From an uncultured Ruminococcus sp. (GTDB taxonomy: Bacteria; Bacillota; Clostridia; Oscillospirales; CAG-272), in the NCBI GenBank assembly GCA_902795355.1, contig CADBKZ010000008.1:1-64000 (forward strand): a stretch of 64,000 nucleotides of DNA, in the 5' to 3' direction. The notes under the pieces are model-generated. The model saw nothing but the letters and a program-made list of their open reading frames with translations. It was not told the origin of the DNA and did no database searches. Position numbers and translations under genes: made by a program. Each line of letters opens with the position of its first letter. Position 1 is the stretch's first letter. Positions 43,253-50,752 of the stretch are shown here, piece by piece.

Positions 43253-44778
43253 TGGATTTCTCCTTTCTTCTTTCGCGGGATCTTTCCGTTGGCCAACTCA
43301 AAATAGCAAACCTTGGCGGCCGACGGCGAGGAAAAGGCCACAACCGGCTTTGTTCCGATTGCGCCGCGCTTTTCGGGCGGAACTTTGAACGTAAAGATCC
43401 GCCAAGGATAACGCCCGTTCTCCTGCTCGGCATACCGATCCGCATAATGATATTCCAGATAGGAAGTTCCCGTTCTGCCAAGCGGGGCGCAAAGAACGCC
43501 GTCAATCGAAACCGATACCTGCGCCGCAACTTCGTCGGCGGTCAGCCCGCTTGTGGAAAGAAGCCCCACATAAAGGCAGATCTGCTCTGTTTTCCCGAGC
43601 CGATCCGTTAAAATATCGAGCGTGGCCGTCCCGCCCGCGGGGATCTCCAAGGGCAGATACCGTTCTACCGGCTCGCTCCAACCGAGGGGAACGGGAATAT
43701 CGTTCATAACCGTTAAAAACCGGCGCAACGGTTCCTTTCTCGCGTCCTCTGCGGCGGCATATTTCCATGCCCACGGCGCGCCGAAGGTATTGTACTGGTA
43801 GAATCCGTCCGCACCTGCGGCGGCGGCCATTAACCGGTAGCCGGCAACGGTTTCGGGCGTAATCCAATGCCACAGATTGACCGTGTTGCATTCGATCCCC
43901 CACAGAACGGAAACCTCGGGCGGGCAGAGCGCTTTCCACTCGGAAATGGGGATGTTGCTGTCGGTCGATCCCCAATAGGCGGACGGAACGAACACATTCA
44001 CAAGCCCCTCGCGCGCGAGACAAGCGACGTCAAACCCATAGTTGTACGCCCATTTCACGCGCGTGCAAAGGCGGAGCATCACCTGCCAAGGGTGCCCCCA
44101 TTTTTGCTCGGCGCGGTTCAGAATTTCCCGCACCCGACGCAGAAAATCCATCATATAGATCCGGTTTTTCGGGCTGTTTTCCCGAAAACAGCGAATAGTC
44201 CGCTGAAAATCCAAATCAATTCCGAAGGCGTCGTATGCCTGCGTTTGCTCCTCGATGATCGCGAGGAAATGGTCCCGCACCTCGGGAACCGAGTAGTCCA
44301 GCGCATATCCGTACCAATTGCGCGGGTGATGATAGTCGCCCACCATCCAACCGTTCGCTTTGGCGCGGTAGAAAAACGCGCTATGTCCGGTTGGCTCGTT
44401 GGCATAATGCACGTCGTTCATGCGGAATGAAATCCAAGGGCGCATTCCCGCGCGGCGGGTACGGTTCAGCCAAACGGCAAACGGGTCCAGCCCCAACTCG
44501 GTATAGAGCAAATGCGAAGCCTTTGCAATTTTATTTTGCGAATAGTCCACGGGGAGACCCTGCTCCTCGCGGCGCAAATAACGCGCCCCAGCCCACTCGT
44601 CCGCCGTTGACGGAACGCAGGGGCCGAGATTGAAGATCAGGTCGCTGATCCCGCGGTTTTCATAGCGGTCAAAATAGCGGTCGATCTTCTCGCGCATGCC
44701 CTCGGGTTCCCACCCAACCGTGTTCAGAAAATGTGCCAGCGCGTCGCTGTCAATATTCATAAGAGTTCCAAATTTCAT
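43249..44778 (-). CDS. Putative TIM-barrel glycoside hydrolase, cytosolic (paralogue 2)
   Basis: A 509-residue paralogue of the lipoprotein at 41543, with no signal peptide. Shared blocks: MNIDSDALAHFLNT, RPWISFRMNDVHYANEPTGHSAFFY, VPEVRDHFLAIIEEQTQAYDAFGIDLDFQR, FVPSAYWGSTDSNIPISEWK. The C-terminal domain parallels that of the lipoprotein (VAFSSPSAAKVCYFELANG). Surface and cytosolic versions of one enzyme suggest stepwise breakdown outside and then inside the cell. AGAGGAG is 5 bases before ATG 44778, next to a 20-bp hairpin; the frame open to 44865 passes through that hairpin and is not used. Confidence 0.72.
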   Translation of the reverse strand: MKFGTLMNIDSDALAHFLNTVGWEPEGMREKIDRYFDRYENRGISDLIFNLGPCVPSTADEWAGARYLRREEQGLPVDYSQNKIAKASHLLYTELGLDPFAVWLNRTRRAGMRPWISFRMNDVHYANEPTGHSAFFYRAKANGWMVGDYHHPRNWYGYALDYSVPEVRDHFLAIIEEQTQAYDAFGIDLDFQRTIRCFRENSPKNRIYMMDFLRRVREILNRAEQKWGHPWQVMLRLCTRVKWAYNYGFDVACLAREGLVNVFVPSAYWGSTDSNIPISEWKALCPPEVSVLWGIECNTVNLWHWITPETVAGYRLMAAAAGADGFYQYNTFGAPWAWKYAAAEDARKEPLRRFLTVMNDIPVPLGWSEPVERYLPLEIPAGGTATLDILTDRLGKTEQICLYVGLLSTSGLTADEVAAQVSVSIDGVLCAPLGRTGTSYLEYHYADRYAEQENGRYPWRIFTFKVPPEKRGAIGTKPVVAFSSPSAAKVCYFELANGKIPRKKKGEIQ

Positions 44779-44790
44779 CGTTTCTCCTCT

Positions 44791-44835
44791 GCTCCGGATC
44801 TGCGCGGGCGAACGCCGCCCGCGCAGATCCGGAGC
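44791..44835 (-). repeat. 20-bp perfect stem-loop in the operon
   Basis: Arms 44791-44810 / 44816-44835, loop AACGC, no mismatches and no T-run on the minus strand. It lies in the only sizeable gap (111 bases) of the cluster, touching the RBS of the gene at 44778. Likely an RNA processing, stability or partial-termination element. Confidence 0.75.
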
Positions 44836-44889
44836 CGCTATACGCAGTGGGGGTCGCGTTTCCATCCCCCGCCCCTGATCGGGGCTTTG

Positions 44890-46503
44890 TCAATCTTTTT
44901 TGCGGATCGCAATCGCCCCGCCGAGCAACAGAACCAGCGCGCTTGCCGAACCGATTCCGATTACGGAGCCGCAGCCCTTGCTTTTGGCGGTTGAGCCGCT
45001 TTCCGCAGACGCAGCGGGCGCTTCGCCGGTTGCAGGCGCCTCGGTCGCCGCGGTTGGCGCGGTTGTCTGATCGCTCGGAGTCTGGGAATCGGTGCCCGTT
45101 TCCGCTTCATAGGCAACGTCAATGGTAACGGCGGGATCGTCCTGCGCCAATTCGGAAATTGCCCCCGATGGATACAGGCCGCTGACAGCGACCAGATCGT
45201 CGAACGAGAAGTTCTGCGCCTTGGCGCCCGTATCCGAATACTTCTCCAACTGCACGCCGCAGAAGCCCTGCAAATCGGTTGATTCGAGCGCGACCGTTCC
45301 GAGACGATCGCCGTTCAGATACAGCGTCAGACTGCGGTTGGAATAGTTGACCAGCAGCTCCACATAGTACCATTCACCCGATTTGAGAACGACCGACGAA
45401 CCGTTTTTCGCAACGGGCCACACGTTCTCTCCGTTATCCCATGCCAGCGTTGCGTCCCTGTTCACCACAAAACCGCCGAGAGGGGCGCGATCCGAATCCG
45501 CCAGCTTGACGCGAAGTCCGGGCAGATTTTTGACGGTATACTCGGTTTTGATTTTGAACGAAACCGTGGCGTTTCCGCCGAGCGGCGTTGCGGAAAGCGG
45601 AATGTACGCCTCGAACGCGGTTGCCGCGTGCGGGACCTTTAACTCGAGCGTGGAGCGGTTGAAGCCGCCGGTTTGCTGAATGGAGAACGACGCCCAGTTG
45701 GTGTTGCTGATGGTTTTCGCGTTTTTGGAATCAAACGGATCGTATTTCACAACCGACGCGTCCGACGCAAGCACGTTGGCGTCGGCAACGCCGCAAATAT
45801 CATCCGCCGCGGGAACCGTTAACCCGTTGCGCACCACAAGTTCGTCCACATAGAAATTCATACGGTAGTTTCCGCTGGAAAGGGTGCAGGATTTGAAGCC
45901 CGAGAAACCCACCGCGTCCGGCGTCCAATCGCAGGTACCTAGCTCGGAGCAGTTCATATAAACGGTGGTCTTTTTGGCGGTGAAGTCCACCAGATAGTCG
46001 AATCGGACCCAAACGCCGGCAGGAATGTCAACGTCGGTTTCCACGAGCTTCGCGGTGGTATCGGCCGTGTAGGAGACCAATACCGCCTTTTTGTTATCGC
46101 TTATGTTGTTGTTGGAGCAAACGCCGCCGAGGTGCTGCCCCTCGCTGGTTTTTCCGATCGCATCCGAGAGGAGCATGGGGAACATATGGCAGAAACGGTC
46201 GGGGTAGTTTTCGATCATAAAATAGAACGTTACGGTGCTGTCGGTTGTAATGGGGGTATCGCTGATGGAGATCCAGCCCTTATAACCCCATTCGGTTGCA
46301 ACGCCGTCGTCGCCCGCTTTCCCGGGAAGGGAGACCAGAAGCGATTTATTGGACGCGACCGAAACGCCTTCCACGTTATCTAGCCCCGCGGGAAGCTCTT
46401 CAAAATCCACCTGAACATCCGCAAACGCGGCAACGGACAGGACCAAAAGCGATGCCAGCAGGCAAACGGACATCCATCCGCAGATCCATTTCAAATGTTT
46501 CAT
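44890..46503 (-). CDS. Secreted two-domain protein with Cys-containing C-terminal anchor
   Basis: A 537-residue surface protein. A signal peptide (about 1-28, ending AAFA) is followed by two laminin-G/concanavalin-like beta domains (about 30-240 and 255-450; each has a STVTFYF or ATVSFKI strand, a VRFDYLVDF/YVELLVNYS strand and a closing FYVDELVVRN/FSFDDLVAV). Then come a Thr/Ala/Pro/Ser linker (about 465-500) and the end KGCGSVIGIGS, a hydrophobic helix and RKKD. This tripartite tail looks like a sorting signal with a Cys-Gly motif instead of LPXTG. Probable glycan-binding surface protein. AAGAGGAAAAAGAT precedes the ATG. Confidence 0.75.
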   Translation of the reverse strand: MKHLKWICGWMSVCLLASLLVLSVAAFADVQVDFEELPAGLDNVEGVSVASNKSLLVSLPGKAGDDGVATEWGYKGWISISDTPITTDSTVTFYFMIENYPDRFCHMFPMLLSDAIGKTSEGQHLGGVCSNNNISDNKKAVLVSYTADTTAKLVETDVDIPAGVWVRFDYLVDFTAKKTTVYMNCSELGTCDWTPDAVGFSGFKSCTLSSGNYRMNFYVDELVVRNGLTVPAADDICGVADANVLASDASVVKYDPFDSKNAKTISNTNWASFSIQQTGGFNRSTLELKVPHAATAFEAYIPLSATPLGGNATVSFKIKTEYTVKNLPGLRVKLADSDRAPLGGFVVNRDATLAWDNGENVWPVAKNGSSVVLKSGEWYYVELLVNYSNRSLTLYLNGDRLGTVALESTDLQGFCGVQLEKYSDTGAKAQNFSFDDLVAVSGLYPSGAISELAQDDPAVTIDVAYEAETGTDSQTPSDQTTAPTAATEAPATGEAPAASAESGSTAKSKGCGSVIGIGSASALVLLLGGAIAIRKKD

Positions 46504-46528
46504 ATCTTTTTCCTCTTTTCAAAATCGG

Positions 46529-46672
46529 TTATCCGAAAATCAATTCGGAAATGTTGATTTCGTCTCCCGCGCCGTCCTCGGCCGAATAGGAGGTGGAGGA
46601 AGCGGTGAGAACGTCGTCGGTGAGAAGCTCGACGACCGACAATTCGGGATGTATATAGCATAATTTCATCAT
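46529..46672 (-). CDS. 47-residue acidic peptide of unknown function
   Basis: MMKLCYIHPELSVVELLTDD starts this small protein, followed by VLTASSTSYSAED and an acidic end (GDEINISELIFG). AGGAGA lies 8 bases before ATG 46672, and gaps to both neighbours are short (19 and 25 bases), so it is well supported as translated. It resembles short clostridial peptides of the form K-PE-x-x-VVEL-x-x-DV-x-x-(S/T)S, for which I know no function. No radical-SAM or other maturase is in the window. It could be a chaperone, a signalling peptide or an assembly factor for the two exported proteins on either side. Confidence 0.7.
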   Translation of the reverse strand: MMKLCYIHPELSVVELLTDDVLTASSTSYSAEDGAGDEINISELIFG

Positions 46673-46691
46673 TTTCGTGTTCTCCTTTCCG

Positions 46692-47882
46692 TTATTCAAC
46701 AATGGCTCCGTTGGCATAAACAACGGTTGAAACAGCGCCGCAGACCGCCTCGCCCTCTGCGGTTTCGGTGAATGTGTTGACCTCGAACGTATAGGTTTCG
46801 CTATCCGAAAGGCCCTTTACGGTCAGCGCGAAGAGATAGCCCGCGCCAAAGCCCGTTGCGGTGTAGGCAATGGAAATGCCGTTTTCATCCGACCCGAGAA
46901 TGGAATTGTAGACATACCGGCAGGTATACCGGACGGTTTCGCCGCCGTTCACTTTCACGTCAAACCCGATTTTTTCGTATGCCGTGTAGCCCTCTACGGT
47001 TCCCACAAACCGAACGTTGTAAACGCCGTCCGCGGGGGCGGATTCCTGACAACCGCGCAAAACGCCGCCCTCGGTTTGGTTGAGAATACCGCCGTCGGCT
47101 TGGGAAACGCCAACGGGGTTCCAATAGGAGCTGAAACTCGCCGCTACGGTATCATAGCTATCGAAAAACAGAATTTGATCTGCCGCGGCTTTCACCTTTT
47201 CAACGGAAAGGTTGGAAGCAAGGTCGCCCTTTGCGGGAGCCACGCAGGTCTTGCGGATCATAAAATTATCGAGGTAGGCATATTTGGCAGGCCGACCGCC
47301 CGAACCGTTGTTTGCGAAAACAAGGGTTTGATAGCCGTTTTCATAATTGGCCATCGCAACGCTTCCGATGTTGTTATAGTTATGATATACCGTCATCGTG
47401 CCGTTCGTAAGGTCCACCAACAGATCAATTCGGTTCCATTCCCCGATCTTCATGCGGGAAAGCGATCCCTCGCCCACTTGCAGGGTGGTTCCATAGTAAA
47501 TCGTTCCGGGGTTGGTAACGCTGTCGCCCGTAAACAGGGACATGTTGACGCGCGCCATCACATTCTCCGCGGCGACCGCGCCGTTCACATAGCCGCCCGA
47601 GGAAAGAACAATGGGGAAGGACTGCATGGCGGTTGCCGTTTCCAAATCGGGTTTATAATAGAAGGTGATCGTACTGTCCACCGCAACGGTTCCCGTAAAA
47701 AGGGTGGTTTTATGCGACGCGGTGGTATTGTTGGCAGGTACGCCGATTTTCAGGCAGTTATCATTCCTGCCCCAAACGGTTTCCTCGTTGATCGGAGCTA
47801 AATTGGCCGCGCCAACAGGCAGGAGAAGAACGGAAACGAGCATGGCCGCGCAAAGAACGGCGCAAAAGAGTTTCTTTTTCAT
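46692..47882 (-). CDS. Secreted protein, paralogue of the gene at 44890
   Basis: A 396-residue protein with a signal peptide (MKKKLFCAVLCAAMLVSVLL... ending GAA near 26). The first domain (about 28-215) parallels the laminin-G-like domain of the protein at 44890: STITFYYKPDLE, WNRIDLLVDLTNGTMTVYHN, AYLDNFMIRK. The second half (about 220-396) is a separate beta domain (VRFVGTVEGYTAYEKIGFDVKVNG). No membrane anchor or lipobox, so it is released or held by binding. AAAGGAG precedes the ATG; it starts 19 bases after the solute-binding protein gene. Confidence 0.72.
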   Translation of the reverse strand: MKKKLFCAVLCAAMLVSVLLLPVGAANLAPINEETVWGRNDNCLKIGVPANNTTASHKTTLFTGTVAVDSTITFYYKPDLETATAMQSFPIVLSSGGYVNGAVAAENVMARVNMSLFTGDSVTNPGTIYYGTTLQVGEGSLSRMKIGEWNRIDLLVDLTNGTMTVYHNYNNIGSVAMANYENGYQTLVFANNGSGGRPAKYAYLDNFMIRKTCVAPAKGDLASNLSVEKVKAAADQILFFDSYDTVAASFSSYWNPVGVSQADGGILNQTEGGVLRGCQESAPADGVYNVRFVGTVEGYTAYEKIGFDVKVNGGETVRYTCRYVYNSILGSDENGISIAYTATGFGAGYLFALTVKGLSDSETYTFEVNTFTETAEGEAVCGAVSTVVYANGAIVE

Positions 47883-47901
47883 AATGGCAGATTCTCCTTT
47901 T

Positions 47902-49317
47902 TTAATAAATTTCTTTCAGTATGGTTTGAAATTGGTCGTTGCAATAGGTTTCGTTCTGGCGGATGTAGGATACCACATCGGTGCTTACGTTGTCAATTAC
48001 CACCGTTTTCAGCATGCCGAGCGCCAGACCCGCGCCCAATCCAACGCTATCCAGCGTAAAGCCGAGGTCGTAAACGGTCTGATCCAGAATCAGCTCCAAC
48101 ACCTTGTAGTCGTCCGCGCTCTTGGATACGCGATAGGACATATAACGGTCGAAATAAACGGGACGGAAATTATAATAACTGTGCCAGCCCAACGCTTCCA
48201 GAATCAATCCGCTGTCCTGCGGGTTTGCGGCGTCGTTCGGAATGCCGACAAAGCCCGCGCCGCACATGGCATGGTATTGCGCCTGCTCCTCGTTGAGCTT
48301 GGGGGCGGGAAGAAACGCGGTTTCAAAGCTGATGTCGGCCAGCAGCTGCCCTGCTGCGCCGATGTCCATTCCGAGGATCAATGCCTTTCCCCCCGCAAAC
48401 GTCGTCCACGCCTTGCTGGTTGGAAAGTTGGAGTTATACCACTGGTCCTTGAACGTTTGGTCGCCGACAACCAGCGCAAAAACTTTTTCCGCAATGGAAG
48501 AGCATTTTTCAACGTTCCATTTCATTTCAAAATTTCCCTGCTCGTTCCGTTTGAGAAGCGTCTCCCCGCAACCGTAAAAGAAGCCGCTTGCACCGCTTGC
48601 GTTGAAAGCATAGCCGTAAACGCCGTTATCGGGGTCGGACACCGCAACGGCATATTCGGCCATTCGTTCCAATGTCCAATCCCCGTCAAACACAATCCGG
48701 TAAATATCCTCGCCCAAGAAATAAGAATTGAACATTTGACGGTTCATAACGTTGACGGAAAAGCCGCGCCCGTTCAGATTGAAATCGCTGACGCCGAAAA
48801 AGAGTTTCCCCGAAACGGTAAAATTCTCCACCTGACTCTGGTTCCACCAAAGCTTGGTGGTATCGATGTCCGGAAGGCTGTTGAGGTCCTGCATCATGCC
48901 GGACGTCATCATGGTGGAAAGGAATTTGGTGGGGTGCGGCACAACCATGTCGTAGGCGCGCAACCCCGCCATGTAGGATTCGCTCAACGCAGAGTAGTCG
49001 TTTCCGTCCGCAACGGTGGTGAGAGACAGGGTAACGTCGTAGGTCTCTTCCACATATCTTCTGCGGCGTTCCAACGCCTCGGAAATAATGGAAGAGTCGG
49101 TACTCCCGCCTTCCAGAAGCGTGCTTCCGTTCAGCGTCAGAATATTGAGGTCGGTTCCGAGCCGGCGAACGGCAGGGGCGTCGTCCTCGCCGGCGGTCTG
49201 TTCGGTTTTGGCGTTGGTTTCCGCGGACGGTTGTTTCGGCTTTTTCCCGCAGCCCGCAACGGCGAGACTACCGAAAAGCAACACCGCCGCCAAAAGCAAC
49301 GCAAGGTGTTTTCTCAT
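47902..49317 (-). CDS. Extracellular solute-binding lipoprotein
   Basis: A 471-residue lipoprotein: MRKHLALLLAAVLLFGSLAVAGC with lipobox VAGC, then a short linker. The body fits family 1 carbohydrate-binding proteins of ABC importers: ALERRRRYVEETYDVTLS near residue 85, YDMVVPHPTK, and DGDWTLERMAEYA in the hinge region. No permease or ATPase gene lies in the cluster, so it must use transport parts encoded elsewhere or act as a glycan-capture protein. AAGGAGG is 6 bases before ATG 49317. First gene of the cluster, divergent from an AraC regulator. Confidence 0.85.
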   Translation of the reverse strand: MRKHLALLLAAVLLFGSLAVAGCGKKPKQPSAETNAKTEQTAGEDDAPAVRRLGTDLNILTLNGSTLLEGGSTDSSIISEALERRRRYVEETYDVTLSLTTVADGNDYSALSESYMAGLRAYDMVVPHPTKFLSTMMTSGMMQDLNSLPDIDTTKLWWNQSQVENFTVSGKLFFGVSDFNLNGRGFSVNVMNRQMFNSYFLGEDIYRIVFDGDWTLERMAEYAVAVSDPDNGVYGYAFNASGASGFFYGCGETLLKRNEQGNFEMKWNVEKCSSIAEKVFALVVGDQTFKDQWYNSNFPTSKAWTTFAGGKALILGMDIGAAGQLLADISFETAFLPAPKLNEEQAQYHAMCGAGFVGIPNDAANPQDSGLILEALGWHSYYNFRPVYFDRYMSYRVSKSADDYKVLELILDQTVYDLGFTLDSVGLGAGLALGMLKTVVIDNVSTDVVSYIRQNETYCNDQFQTILKEIY

Positions 49318-49396
49318 AAAGTATCCTCCTTTTTTTATTTGGTTGGTTGCGGTCTGCCCCGAACTTTCCTTTCCCCTTCCGCTCCAAAAAACGGGA

Positions 49397-49425
49397 TTGA
49401 CAAGCGGATCGGTTTGTGCTATAAT
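49397..49425 (+). promoter_or_regulatory. Promoter of the AraC regulator at 49607
   Basis: TTGACA (49397-49402), 17-base spacer, TATAAT (49420-49425), extended by TGC. It lies closer to the solute-binding gene than to the regulator, giving a leader of about 175 bases. Confidence 0.8.
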
Positions 49426-49495
49426 AGGCTTGGAAACCGAGGCTATGCGACGTTTTCGCGGGGCGGGCGTTCCCCGTTTATTTTTCGCTGAATCC

Positions 49496-49524
49496 ATTAT
49501 AACATTTTTCACCGCCCGAATCAA
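49496..49524 (-). promoter_or_regulatory. Promoter of the 49317-36895 cluster
   Basis: Minus strand TTGATT (49524-49519), 17-base spacer, TATAAT (49501-49496), extended by TGT. Predicted start near 49489, so the leader runs across the opposing promoter at 49397-49425. Confidence 0.82.
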
Positions 49525-49606
49525 TTGCCCCAAGCGCACTCTTTTTTTAAGACACTTCGCTTTTTAGAATGTTTATGGAAAATTTGAAACGGTCAGGGCC
49601 AAAATT

Positions 49607-50479
49607 ATGAAAGATAAACAAAATTTGCCGCAAATTTTTTCGTTCGCAATTAACGGAAGCACCTTCTACATCCGGAACAATGCCAGCATTTTTTCTCTTT
49701 CGGAATTTCGCACGGGCATGCACCAACACCACGTTGCCGAAATTCATTATTTGTACAGCGGGAGCGAAAGGCTGACCTATATTGATCCCGAATTGCACCG
49801 CGAAAACGTTATGACCGTGGAAGAGGGGCAATTGTTGCTGATTCCGCCGCATATCTTCCATTCCATGGAATCCAACTCCCACATTTTGCGCATAACCTTT
49901 ACCTTTGAGATTCAGGGTTCATCCGATTTTTACAAGTTGGTGACAAACGCCATTTCCGAAATGAAAAAGCCGTCGGTTTTTTCGGACGACTATTTCCGCA
50001 GCGTGTTTTCGGTAATCCGCGAAAAAATTGAGGAAGAGGGGATTTATTTCAACCAATACCGCCGCCAGCTGATGATCACTTCCGTTGTCACCATGCTGAC
50101 CGATATTCTGCTCCAAAAATTTCCGCATACGGAGCCGTCGGCCAAGCTCCTGCCCGAGGCGGACCGCAACTTCCTGATCCGCGATTTTATCTGCCGCTCG
50201 GAAGTGAACAACGATTCTTTGGACAACCTTGCGAGCCTATTGCACCTTTCCACCAAGCAAACGCAAACGGTGGTGAAACGGCTGATGGGGAAAAACTTCA
50301 AATCGTTGATATTGGAATCCAAAATGCAGCTTGCAAAGGCTTTGGTGCAGGGCACGGACCGGTCGCTCTCCTCAATTGCCGAGGACATCGGCTACCGCTC
50401 TTACAGCAGCTTTTACACCGCCTATAAAAAATATCACGGCGTTACGCCCCTGCAACACCGGCCCGACGCCGAAGAATAA
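49607..50479 (+). CDS. AraC family transcriptional regulator
   Basis: A 290-residue regulator: N-terminal cupin-like sensor (EFRTGMHQHHVAEIHYLYSG, LLLIPPHIFHSME) and C-terminal helix-turn-helix pair (LASLLHLSTKQTQTVVKRLMG, then DIGYRSYSSFYTAYKKYHGVTPLQ). Divergent from the 12.4-kb glycan cluster and almost certainly its controller, by context. The RBS (CAGGG, 10 bases upstream) is weaker than usual here. Confidence 0.88.
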   Translation: MKDKQNLPQIFSFAINGSTFYIRNNASIFSLSEFRTGMHQHHVAEIHYLYSGSERLTYIDPELHRENVMTVEEGQLLLIPPHIFHSMESNSHILRITFTFEIQGSSDFYKLVTNAISEMKKPSVFSDDYFRSVFSVIREKIEEEGIYFNQYRRQLMITSVVTMLTDILLQKFPHTEPSAKLLPEADRNFLIRDFICRSEVNNDSLDNLASLLHLSTKQTQTVVKRLMGKNFKSLILESKMQLAKALVQGTDRSLSSIAEDIGYRSYSSFYTAYKKYHGVTPLQHRPDAEE

Positions 50480-50491
50480 ATTTTCGAAAAA

Positions 50492-50509
50492 GAGCCTCGG
50501 CCGAGGCTC
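50492..50509. repeat. 18-base palindrome
   Basis: GAGCCTCG-GC-CGAGGCTC, directly after the regulator gene. No T-run. Confidence 0.5.
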
Positions 50510-50605
50510 CTGACGCCGTTCGGGACGATCGCGCTTTCCATTCGGCCTCGGGTATGGAGCGAACCGCTGCCGACGCATGGCGCATCCCGCGAACGCAACG
50601 CCCAA

Positions 50606-50651
50606 AACAGGGAGACCCGTTTCTTTGCACAAAGAAACGGGTCTCCCTGTT
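50606..50651. terminator. Palindrome between convergent araC-like and malQ genes
   Basis: Perfect 21-bp arms (50606-50626 / 50631-50651, loop GCAC). Same TTTCTTTG/CAAAGAAA-type centre as other intergenic palindromes of the window. The rest of the gap 50480-50752 shows nothing else. Confidence 0.75.
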
Positions 50652-50752
50652 ATTGCCTTTTCGGTTTTCAAATGTTTTTCAAAAATTCAAACGATTTTCA
50701 AAAATGATACTTCGGGAAAATACCGTCGTTTTCGCATACACGGTATGCAAAT

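Noticed and set aside
46529..46672. RiPP precursor peptide
   Set aside because: No maturation enzyme, leader-protease exporter or core-like repeat is nearby; only small size and position would support it.
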